This document shows, one piece after another, positions 33,666 to 40,837 of a stretch of DNA of 40,837 nucleotides (position 1 is its first letter; the number at the start of each line of letters is the position of its first letter). The position numbers and the translations under genes were made by a program. Source of the stretch: Alcaligenaceae bacterium. Lineage in GTDB: Bacteria > Pseudomonadota > Gammaproteobacteria > Burkholderiales > Burkholderiaceae_B. The notes beneath the pieces are model-generated. The model saw nothing but the letters and a program-made list of their open reading frames with translations. It made no database searches and had not been told where the DNA came from. Location of the stretch: contig CANCOC010000024.1 in NCBI GenBank assembly GCA_947379755.1, positions 1 to 40,837 on the forward strand, in the 5' to 3' direction.

Positions 33666-35534
33666 ATGAAAAATAGCTCACTCGCCGCTTTGGCACTCGC
33701 TGCACTCGGAATTGTTTACGGTGATATTGGCACCAGCCCACTGTATGCTTTTGAGCAGGTCTTTTCTGCCGGCGTGCATTCCGTACCTATCAGTCAGGCA
33801 AATATTCTTGGAGTGCTCTCGCTATTCATTTGGTCGCTCATGATGATTGTGACGTTGAAGTATGTTTTCTTCATCATGCGAGCCGACAACCAGGGTGAAG
33901 GAGGCATCATCGCACTCATGGCACTGGCGCTGAACAAAGTTCGGGACAGATCCCCATACCGATTGTGGATATTGCTTTTGGGTCTGACCGGTGCCGCATT
34001 CTTCTATGGTGATGGCGTAATCACCCCCGCAATTTCAGTTTTGTCAGCCGTTGAGGGTTTAGAACTGATATCACCAAAACTAAAAGATATGGTTTTGCCT
34101 GTTGCTATTGCAATTCTCTGCTTTTTGTTCTGGTCTCAGCGCAAGGGAACCGCAACGATTGGCTTATTCTTCGGACCTGTCATGTTGGTCTGGTTTGTCG
34201 TCATCGGTCTGCTGGGGCTCTGGAATATTGTTCAACAGCCCATCGTTCTATTAGCGCTGAACCCGCTTTATGCGATAGAGTTCGTCAGCACGCATGGTCT
34301 CCTGTCATTCTTTGCACTCGGTGCAGTGGTTCTCTGCCTGACCGGAGCAGAAGCGTTATACGCCGACATGGGTCATTTCGGTCGACACCCCATTCGTATG
34401 ATGTGGGTACGTCTCGTACTGCCTGCACTCTTATTGAACTATTTGGGACAAGGAGCGCTATTACTCACCCGGCCAAGTGCACTGAGCAATTTGTTCTACC
34501 TGATGGCACCTGATGTTTTGCAAACACCGTTGGTCATATTAGCAACTCTCGCTACGGTAATTGCTTCGCAAGCGGTCATTTCAGGAGTCTTTTCGATGAC
34601 CAGGCAAGCCATTCAGCTGGGTTTCTTGCCTCGTATTCAAATTTTGCAGACCTCCGCCCATGAAATTGGCCAGATCTATTTGCCTTTTGTGAATTACTTT
34701 CTTGCGATAGCCGTTGTGGGTGTCATTTTGATTTTTCAAACATCCAATGCCCTTGCATCTGCGTATGGCATAGCGGTCACTGGAACTATGCTCATCACTG
34801 ATTTTTTAGCGATCTCCGTTGCAATCAAGGTCTGGAACTGGCAACCCTGGCGAGCTATTTCAGGAGCCATGGCATTTGTCGTGATCGATGCGGTTTTCTT
34901 TGGCGCAAATACAATCAAATTTATCGATGGCGGCTGGATGCCTATCCTGCTGAGCATTTTAATGATCACAGTAATGACAACCTGGAATCGCGGCAGATTA
35001 ATTGTGGAGGATCAATTAAAAACGCAGACAACTCCATTAAAAGACTTCATTACAAATGAAGTGACAGACGAGACACCCCGTGTCAAAGGCACTGCAATAT
35101 ATCTTGCGTCAAACTGGCATCTAGCACCTATTTCATTGCGCAGGTCATTACACCACTTTGGTGTGATACATAAACAGGTAGGTATCCTGGAGATCAGCTA
35201 TGAACTTGCCCCATATATAGCCGAGGAATCGCGCGCAACGATTATTCACTGCGACAAGGGTTTTCTAAGGATTCTATTGAAATTTGGCTTTATGGAGACA
35301 GTATCTATTCCGGATACCCTTAAAGCGCACTGGCCTGAAGGCATGATATCCAGTTTCGATCCTGCCTCGTATTTTGCGAATCGTCTGGTGATCGTTCAAC
35401 AGGGCAATGGTGGAATGCGATCATGGCGTAAACGACTATTCCGATTCATGTACCGCAATGCTCAACACCCTACGGATTTCTTCAGTGTGCCAATTGCAGA
35501 CTCAATGTCAGTCAGTACTCGCGTAACGATCTAA
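33666..35534 (+). CDS. kup: Kup-type potassium uptake protein
   Basis: A 622-residue inner-membrane K+:H+ symporter of the KUP/HAK family, of full length. Twelve hydrophobic segments fill residues 1-445, and a cytosolic domain of about 175 residues follows. Family marks are GIVYGDIGTSPLYAFEQVF at residues 15-33, GEGGIIALMALAL near 78, FYGDGVITPAISVLSAVEGL near 117, and CLTGAEALYADMGHFG near 220. It brings in potassium at low turgor or low pH. The gene ends 30 bp before the converging ATPase gene. The 166-bp upstream region shows no clear promoter or ribosome-binding site that I can assign. Confidence 0.97.
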   Translation: MKNSSLAALALAALGIVYGDIGTSPLYAFEQVFSAGVHSVPISQANILGVLSLFIWSLMMIVTLKYVFFIMRADNQGEGGIIALMALALNKVRDRSPYRLWILLLGLTGAAFFYGDGVITPAISVLSAVEGLELISPKLKDMVLPVAIAILCFLFWSQRKGTATIGLFFGPVMLVWFVVIGLLGLWNIVQQPIVLLALNPLYAIEFVSTHGLLSFFALGAVVLCLTGAEALYADMGHFGRHPIRMMWVRLVLPALLLNYLGQGALLLTRPSALSNLFYLMAPDVLQTPLVILATLATVIASQAVISGVFSMTRQAIQLGFLPRIQILQTSAHEIGQIYLPFVNYFLAIAVVGVILIFQTSNALASAYGIAVTGTMLITDFLAISVAIKVWNWQPWRAISGAMAFVVIDAVFFGANTIKFIDGGWMPILLSILMITVMTTWNRGRLIVEDQLKTQTTPLKDFITNEVTDETPRVKGTAIYLASNWHLAPISLRRSLHHFGVIHKQVGILEISYELAPYIAEESRATIIHCDKGFLRILLKFGFMETVSIPDTLKAHWPEGMISSFDPASYFANRLVIVQQGNGGMRSWRKRLFRFMYRNAQHPTDFFSVPIADSMSVSTRVTI

Positions 35535-35564
35535 TACCGGTGCGAGAGATTTAACGAGTGTTTT

Positions 35565-36560
35565 TCAATATACCGGCTCTTGCCGCAAGTGACACGCAAC
35601 CATGCGCCCAGAAGGCAGGATTGTTTGCCTGGGCTCCTGGGTCTTGCACCGAGCAATCGCATCAGGACAGCGTGTATGAAAATGGCAACCGCCTGGACGA
35701 TTGACCGGACTAGGCACATCGCCCTGCAATACGATCCGGTGGGATTTTTTTTGTGGATCAGGCACAGGAACAGCGGACAGCAGTGCCGTCGTGTAGGGGT
35801 GCAGTGGATTTGAGAATAACTCAGTGCGCTCTGCCAGCTCCACAATACGCCCCAGGTACATCACGGCTACTCGATGAGTCATGTGTTCAACGATGGCGAG
35901 GTCATGGCTGATAAACAGCAAGGCCAGACCGAGTTCTTTTTGCAGATCTTGTAGCAAGTTGACGATCTGGGCTTTAACCGACACGTCGAGTGCAGAGACC
36001 GCCTCGTCGCATATGATCAGCTCAGGTTCTGCGGCCAACGCGCGTGCGATACAGATCCGCTGACGCTGTCCACCAGAAAACTCATGAGGCCAGCGCTGAC
36101 CGGCATCCTTAGGCAAACGGACCTTATCCAGCAACTGCACCACGCGGGCTTTGATTTGTGCATCGTCAGTTGCCAAACCAAAGTTTCGGATCGGTTCGGC
36201 AATAATATCGTGCACACGCATGCGTGGATTCAAGCTCGAGAACGGATCCTGGAAAATCACCTGAATGCGCTTGCGTAACGGACGCAGTGCACTCGCGGAC
36301 AAAGAATCGATGCGCACTCCGTCAAGAATCACTTCACCTGAAGTCAGATCGAACAAACGCAAGATCGAACGGCCCACGGTAGATTTGCCACAGCCCGATT
36401 CACCGACTAGCGCCAGCGTCTCGCCTTTGTTGATGACAAACGACACACCGTCCACGGCATGAACATGAGCCGTCACCTTACCAAGCAAACCAGTCTTGAT
36501 CGGAAAGAATTTTTGAATCTGGCGGACTTCGAGCAGTGGCACTGTAGCGGTCGTAGACAT
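35565..36560 (-). CDS. Peptide ABC importer ATPase, DppF/OppF-like
   Basis: About 331 residues when started at the ATG at 36560 (CAGG 8 nt upstream, giving STTATVPLLEV). In-frame ATG 36587 and TTG 36593 would add a short leader. Walker A is GESGCGKST, the signature is FSGGQRQRI and Walker B is LIICDEAVSALDVS. The end of the protein has the oligopeptide-specific CHFHTRCP...C cluster, which binds an iron-sulfur centre in DppD/DppF-type ATPases. It is the last gene of a minus-strand importer operon (receptor, two permeases, DppD-like, DppF-like). The gap to the DppD-like gene is 36 bp. It converges on kup. Confidence 0.94.
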   Translation of the reverse strand: MSTTATVPLLEVRQIQKFFPIKTGLLGKVTAHVHAVDGVSFVINKGETLALVGESGCGKSTVGRSILRLFDLTSGEVILDGVRIDSLSASALRPLRKRIQVIFQDPFSSLNPRMRVHDIIAEPIRNFGLATDDAQIKARVVQLLDKVRLPKDAGQRWPHEFSGGQRQRICIARALAAEPELIICDEAVSALDVSVKAQIVNLLQDLQKELGLALLFISHDLAIVEHMTHRVAVMYLGRIVELAERTELFSNPLHPYTTALLSAVPVPDPQKKSHRIVLQGDVPSPVNRPGGCHFHTRCPDAIARCKTQEPRQTILPSGRMVACHLRQEPVY

Positions 36561-36596
36561 TCGGTTAACCTGATTCGAGTAAGTCATGAGCAAAAA

Positions 36597-37589
36597 TTAA
36601 TCATTGGCAAAAGCCACTTCACCTGCGAAATGACAGGCCACCTGATGGCCGCTGTCTCTGACTTGCATGGCGGGTGCGATCTCATGACAAGGTTCTTTTG
36701 CTAACGGACACCGTGAGGCGAACACGCAGCCTTTAATCTTTTGTTTCAAGCTTGGCACAAGGCCTGGGATCTCCTTCAGGCGCGTAGAGTGTCCCTCCAT
36801 CGAAGTGCCGAGTTTGGGGACCGCACCGAGCAAGCCCTGGGTATAAGGATGCAGCGGATGAGCAAATAGCTCGTCTACGGGAGCCTCTTCAACCTTGCGG
36901 CCGGCATACATCACCATGACGCGTTCGGCGACTTCGGCGACTACACCCAGATCGTGCGTAATCAATACAATTGCCGCACCAATTTTATTTTTCAAGTCCG
37001 CCATCAGATCCAGAATCTGTGCCTGAATCGTTACGTCTAGCGCGGTGGTTGGCTCATCAGCAATGAGCAGTTTTGGATTGCAGGCAAGAGCCATCGCAAT
37101 CATCACGCGCTGACGCATCCCGCCAGAGAGCTGATGCGGATATTCATCCAGGCGGCGCTGACTTTCCGCGATACCAACCAGGTCCATCAACTCAAGCGCA
37201 CGCGCCATGGCCTGGTCTTGCGTAATTTTTTGATGCAAACGCACCGTCTCGCACAACTGGCGTTTGATTGTCAACACCGGATTCAGACTGGTCATCGGCT
37301 CCTGAAAGATCATCGAAATCGCGTCACCACGAATGGCGCGCATTTCTTTGTCTGATAGCTTGAGCAAATCCTGACCTAGAAATTTAATCGAGCCCGCGAT
37401 CTTCCCAGGTGGCTCGGGAATCAGGCGCAGGATCGACATGGCCGTCACAGATTTGCCACACCCTGACTCCCCCACGATTGCAAGTGTCTCTCCTTCATTG
37501 ACGATAAAGCTCACGCCATCTACGGCACGATTGATACCGTCAGGTGTGCGAAAGTGCGTCTGCAGGTTTTCGACTTCTAATAAGGCCAA
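36597..37589 (-). CDS. Peptide ABC importer ATPase, DppD/OppD-like
   Basis: About 330 residues from the TTG at 37589. A GGAG 7 nt upstream and the standard [17 protein letters not shown] opening decide this start. A longer frame to 37652 would run into the permease gene and read as non-protein-like. Walker A is GESGCGKSV, the signature is [12 protein letters not shown] and Walker B is [14 protein letters not shown]. The C-terminal [14 protein letters not shown] cluster is the peptide-importer iron-sulfur-type motif. It is 13 bp after the DppC-like permease and precedes the DppF-like ATPase; the two ATPases pair to drive uptake. Confidence 0.94.
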   Translation of the reverse strand: MALLEVENLQTHFRTPDGINRAVDGVSFIVNEGETLAIVGESGCGKSVTAMSILRLIPEPPGKIAGSIKFLGQDLLKLSDKEMRAIRGDAISMIFQEPMTSLNPVLTIKRQLCETVRLHQKITQDQAMARALELMDLVGIAESQRRLDEYPHQLSGGMRQRVMIAMALACNPKLLIADEPTTALDVTIQAQILDLMADLKNKIGAAIVLITHDLGVVAEVAERVMVMYAGRKVEEAPVDELFAHPLHPYTQGLLGAVPKLGTSMEGHSTRLKEIPGLVPSLKQKIKGCVFASRCPLAKEPCHEIAPAMQVRDSGHQVACHFAGEVAFAND

Positions 37590-37602
37590 GAGATATCTCC
37601 AA

Positions 37603-38496
37603 TCAGCTCGTTTTCGACTTGCGAGGATCCAGCACGTCACGCAACCCGTCACCCATCAGGTTGACAGCCAGCACAGTGACGGACAAGAAAATCGCTGGGA
37701 AAAAGATGATGTACGGCTTGATCTGGAACAGCGTACGACCATCGGCCATAATATTGCCCCACGAGGGTATGATGGGCGGCACGCCTGCACCTATAAATGA
37801 CAGAATCGACTCTGTAATCATGGCAGAGGCACAGATGTAGGTTGCCTGAACGGTCAACGGTGCGAGCGTATTGGGTAAAATATGTCGCCATATCAGCATC
37901 GGCATGCGACAGCCACACGAGATCGCCGCATCAACATAAGCCTGCTCTCTGAGAGACAAGACCACCCCGCGCACCAGACGTGACACTCGCGGAATCTCGG
38001 CAATGGTAATTGCAATCACCACGTTTTCGACACTTGCTCGCGTCAAGGCCATCAGTGCGATCGCCAGCAAGATCGGAGGGACCGACATCAGGCCATCCAT
38101 GACGCGCATGATGATGGCATCCGAGCGACGAAAAGTGCCGGAGATCAAGCCAATTGCCAAGCCAGTTACTGAGGCTAATAACGCAACAGCAAAGCCAATG
38201 GTCAGTGAAACACGCGCACCATAGAGCACACGCGAATAAATATCACGGCCAAACGCATCGGTGCCGAACCAGTATGCAGCAGACGGTTCGAGATTTCGCT
38301 TGCGGGGCGCAAGCTCTGTCGGGTCGACCGTACCGAGCCAGGGTGCCGCTACCGCGATGAACAACATCACGAGCAACAGACCTGCACCAAAGGCAATCGC
38401 CGGATTATTTAACAGAAAGCCCCACAAGCCTTTGCGCAGGCGTCGAGGTTTGAGAATGTCCGGTAGTGTGGGGGCCGCAGCAAAACTAGTCATCAA
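37603..38496 (-). CDS. Peptide ABC importer permease, DppC/OppC-like
   Basis: A 297-residue inner-membrane protein with six helices, one near residue 32 after a cytosolic N-terminus and five in the permease core. The ATPase-contacting EAA loop reads [23 protein letters not shown]. The extracytoplasmic [20 protein letters not shown] segment after the first helix is typical of DppC. The ATG overlaps the stop of the DppB-like gene by 4 bp (38493-38496), so the two permeases are coupled. It pairs with DppB as the membrane channel for peptides or peptide-like compounds. Confidence 0.95.
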   Translation of the reverse strand: MMTSFAAAPTLPDILKPRRLRKGLWGFLLNNPAIAFGAGLLLVMLFIAVAAPWLGTVDPTELAPRKRNLEPSAAYWFGTDAFGRDIYSRVLYGARVSLTIGFAVALLASVTGLAIGLISGTFRRSDAIIMRVMDGLMSVPPILLAIALMALTRASVENVVIAITIAEIPRVSRLVRGVVLSLREQAYVDAAISCGCRMPMLIWRHILPNTLAPLTVQATYICASAMITESILSFIGAGVPPIIPSWGNIMADGRTLFQIKPYIIFFPAIFLSVTVLAVNLMGDGLRDVLDPRKSKTS

Positions 38497-39434
38497 TAAC
38501 GTATCCTAGGATCGACGATTGTGTAGATCACGTCAACGCACAGGTTAACCAACACATATACAAAACTGAAAACCACCACGAGCCCCTGAATCAACGGGTA
38601 ATCGCGGCGAACGATCGCATCGATGGTCAGACGGCCTAAGCCTGGAATGGCGAACACACTTTCTGTCACCACTGCACCGCCTATGAGCAAGGCAATGCCG
38701 ATACCGATAACGGTGACGACAGGAACGGCAGCGTTTTTCAAGGCATGAATAAACAAAATGCCTATTTGCCCCATGCCCTTGGCCTTTGCTGTTCGGATGT
38801 AATCTTGCGAGAGAACCTCCAGCATTGTGGCGCGGGTGATACGTGCAATCAGTGCGATGTACACAAAGCCAAGTGCAATTGATGGGAGCACAAGGTGCTC
38901 AAACCATTCGCCGAAGCCTTTCTTAAACGAGACATAGCCCTGCACCGGGAACCAGTCCAGCTCAAGGGAAAAGAAAAAACTCATTAAGTATCCGACCACG
39001 AATACTGGAACTGAAAAACCGATCACGGATATCGCCATGATGCAACGGTCAATCCAGGTACCCGCTTTCCAGGCAGCCAATACACCGATTGGCACAGCCA
39101 CGGTGATTGCGATGATTAGCGTGAGCACCATCAGCGACAACGTTGGCTCGATACGCTGGCCGATCAGTTCGCTGACCGGCATGCTGGTGAACATCGAGGT
39201 GCCCAAATCACCTTGAAGCAGATTGAAAAACCACTCTGAAAATCTGATGAGAAAAGGTCGGTCCAGACCAAGGCCTGCACGAATTTTTGCGATATCCTCT
39301 GCACTAGCCTGATCACCGGCAATCACTGCTGCGGGATCGCCCGGAGCAATGTAGAGCAAGCTGAATACAAACAGGGCAACGATCAGCATGACCGGTATGG
39401 TCGCCAGTACCCTGCGAAGAATGTAAATAAACAT
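38493..39434 (-). CDS. Peptide ABC importer permease, DppB/OppB-like
   Basis: A 313-residue inner-membrane protein with six hydrophobic helices. The opening FIYILRRVLATIPVMLIVALFVF and the PGDPAAVIAG loop after the first helix are typical of DppB/GsiC. The EAA loop YIRTAKAKGMGQIGILFIHALKNA contacts the ATPase. It is the second gene of the operon, 104 bp after the receptor gene. That gap holds an inverted repeat (39489-39519) that may set the receptor-to-permease expression ratio. It overlaps the DppC-like gene by 4 bp. Confidence 0.95.
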   Translation of the reverse strand: MFIYILRRVLATIPVMLIVALFVFSLLYIAPGDPAAVIAGDQASAEDIAKIRAGLGLDRPFLIRFSEWFFNLLQGDLGTSMFTSMPVSELIGQRIEPTLSLMVLTLIIAITVAVPIGVLAAWKAGTWIDRCIMAISVIGFSVPVFVVGYLMSFFFSLELDWFPVQGYVSFKKGFGEWFEHLVLPSIALGFVYIALIARITRATMLEVLSQDYIRTAKAKGMGQIGILFIHALKNAAVPVVTVIGIGIALLIGGAVVTESVFAIPGLGRLTIDAIVRRDYPLIQGLVVVFSFVYVLVNLCVDVIYTIVDPRIRY

Positions 39435-39488
39435 AGCGATTCTTATTCCGTACCTCTAGATTAGATCCGATACCGCTCAGGATCAGAG

Positions 39489-39519
39489 GGGCTGGTGACC
39501 GGTTGGGGTGCGCCAGCCC
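39489..39519. repeat. 7-bp GC-rich inverted repeat between receptor and permease genes
   Basis: GGGCTGG (39489-39495) and CCAGCCC (39513-39519) pair perfectly around a 17-nt loop, in the only sizeable gap of the importer operon. Peptide importer operons often have such a stem after the receptor gene, protecting its mRNA and reducing read-through to the permeases. There is no U-tract, so it is not a complete terminator. Confidence 0.5.
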
Positions 39520-39538
39520 TCATCGACTCAAATCAGAG

Positions 39539-40837
39539 TTAGGTTTTTTTCACACCACTAAACCAGGGCAATGGACCGCCAACAATACCGGTGATGTTCT
39601 TGCGCCAAGCCTGATAGGAGTAGAAAAATCCTGTTGGAATATAAACAACATCCTCCATCGCAGCCTTGTTGATGCTAGCAATCGCAGCCTTTTCGCCCTC
39701 AAGTGATGAGGCGTCAAACCACTCATCGACACCCTTCTCAACTGGAGCACTTGTGGGCCAGCCCCACCAGGCCTTCTCACCATTCGCACGCACGCCAACA
39801 TTACCCGCGATATTTGCGCAATCAGACCCTGAATGCCAGGTGTGAAACATGCTCCACCCACCTTGGCCTGGCTCACTCTTGGAGGCGCGTCGCTGACCAA
39901 CTGTTCCCCAATCGGTTGCCACAAAGTCTACGTTCATCCCCAGACGCTTAAGCACATCCGCTGTGATCTCACCTTGTGCCTTGGTAATTGCATTGTCCTG
40001 TGCAATCACACAGGTCACTGGCTGGCCTTTGTAACTGGACTGCGCCAGCAGCTTCTTGGCGGCTTCCATTTGTGGACCATTTTTCAGAACATCGCCACCA
40101 TTCTCTGTGTAAACAGTCGTACCTGGGGTAAAGAAACTTGGCAGTGACTTCCACAGACTTGTGTCGGAGCCAGCGACTGCACGCATGTAGTCTTCCTGGC
40201 TGATCGCCATCTGGACGGCGCGGCGAACAAGCACATCGTTAAATGGAGCATGTAAATGATTCATACGGAACGATCCGACATTACCCAGTGGGTCGGCAAT
40301 ATCGACTGCGATGTTACGGTTTTTCTTGAGCAACGGGATCAAATCTGGCAAAGGCGTTTCCCACCAGTCGACTTCCCCGCTTTGCAACGCAGCCGATGCC
40401 GTTGCCGGGTCGGGCATGACAATCCATTCTATGCGATCAAAATTTATGCTCTTGCTACCTGACATCCAGTTTGAAGGCTCATTCCGGGGGTTATAGCCAT
40501 CAAACCGCTCAAACACGGCCAAAGCACCAGGCTTCCACTCGTTTCGTGCGAAACGCATTGGACCTGAGCCGACGTACTCATCGATTTGCTTGAAAGGATC
40601 CGTCTTGGCGATGCGCTCAGGCATGATGAAACAACATGGCGTACCGGCTTTGCCTAACGCTAAAAGCATCTTTGTATATGGCTTGGAAAGCACCCACTTA
40701 AAAGTCGTGTCGTTGACCACCACCAATTCTTTCTGGATCGCCTTGAGCATCAAGCCCATCGGATCGCGTGCGGACCAACGAGCGATACTGGCGACGCAAT
40801 CGACGGCGCGCACAGGCTCACCATCGTGGAATTTCAG
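39539..40837 (-). CDS. Peptide ABC importer periplasmic receptor (SBP family 5), 5' partial
   Basis: The frame is open to the right edge, so the start codon and signal peptide lie outside. The first visible residues, KFHDGEPVRAVDCVASIARW, are the standard family-5 solute-binding segment at about residue 100 of the full protein. Further family marks are GSGPMRFARNEWKPG, FDRIEWIVMPDPATASAALQSGEVDWWE, and RRAVQMAISQEDYM near the middle. It is an extracytoplasmic receptor for peptides, opines, glutathione-type or other organic compounds; ligand not deducible. It heads the importer operon with the two permeases and two ATPases. The stop is at 39539. Confidence 0.94.
   Translation of the reverse strand: MKFHDGEPVRAVDCVASIARWSARDPMGLMLKAIQKELVVVNDTTFKWVLSKPYTKMLLALGKAGTPCCFIMPERIAKTDPFKQIDEYVGSGPMRFARNEWKPGALAVFERFDGYNPRNEPSNWMSGSKSINFDRIEWIVMPDPATASAALQSGEVDWWETPLPDLIPLLKKNRNIAVDIADPLGNVGSFRMNHLHAPFNDVLVRRAVQMAISQEDYMRAVAGSDTSLWKSLPSFFTPGTTVYTENGGDVLKNGPQMEAAKKLLAQSSYKGQPVTCVIAQDNAITKAQGEITADVLKRLGMNVDFVATDWGTVGQRRASKSEPGQGGWSMFHTWHSGSDCANIAGNVGVRANGEKAWWGWPTSAPVEKGVDEWFDASSLEGEKAAIASINKAAMEDVVYIPTGFFYSYQAWRKNITGIVGGPLPWFSGVKKT

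Overview
The window looks like part of a chromosome from a betaproteobacterium of the order Burkholderiales, most likely Alcaligenaceae-like. The main support is five separate Bug/TctC-type periplasmic solute receptors, a family strongly expanded in Bordetella, Achromobacter and relatives. Base composition is close to balanced, so it is not a high-GC Bordetella. No rRNA, tRNA, phage, transposase or CRISPR array is visible. Genus cannot be decided from the sequence alone.

Left end (1-6540): the 3' end of a non-ribosomal peptide synthetase (NRPS). It shows C(partial)-A-[N-methyltransferase]-A-PCP-TE, i.e. a chain-terminating module. The hand-read specificity code matches the glycine code, so the last residue is predicted to be N-methylglycine (sarcosine). 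A JmjC/cupin-type Fe(II)/2-oxoglutarate oxygenase follows 2 nt downstream. A convergent PhyH-type dioxygenase lies behind a shared hairpin terminator. This is the end of a peptide natural-product cluster whose remaining modules lie left of the window.

Region 6540-20750: an AT-rich promoter region, then a DUF2092-like exported protein with a His/Gly/Trp-rich partner. After these come catabolic and uptake genes: a luciferase-like monooxygenase coupled to a Bug receptor, and a divergent second Bug gene behind a candidate operator and promoter. A minus-strand four-gene run follows: APH-fold kinase, divergent enolase paralogue, MOSC protein and FkbM-type methyltransferase. Then come a quinone oxidoreductase-like reductase, a third Bug, an exported mini-catalase, a fourth Bug and an SbmA/BacA-like peptide transporter. 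The kinase-enolase pair is the best candidate for an undescribed small metabolic system. The two genes overlap by 4 bp and the enolase carries several altered active-site residues.

Region 20800-31620: stress and housekeeping genes, mostly on the minus strand. They are an LigE-like GST, an outer-membrane beta-barrel, Ogt, a host-attachment-family protein, an HPF/RaiA protein, an exported helical protein of unknown function, an EamA exporter with a 13-bp triple repeat upstream, a fifth Bug, an adhesin-repeat-like protein ending in GGSCGGA, YgiQ, YghU and a VOC protein.

Right end (31720-40837): a Tat-exported metallophosphoesterase, the potassium transporter Kup, and a minus-strand peptide ABC importer. 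The importer order is receptor (cut by the window end), two permeases and two ATPases.
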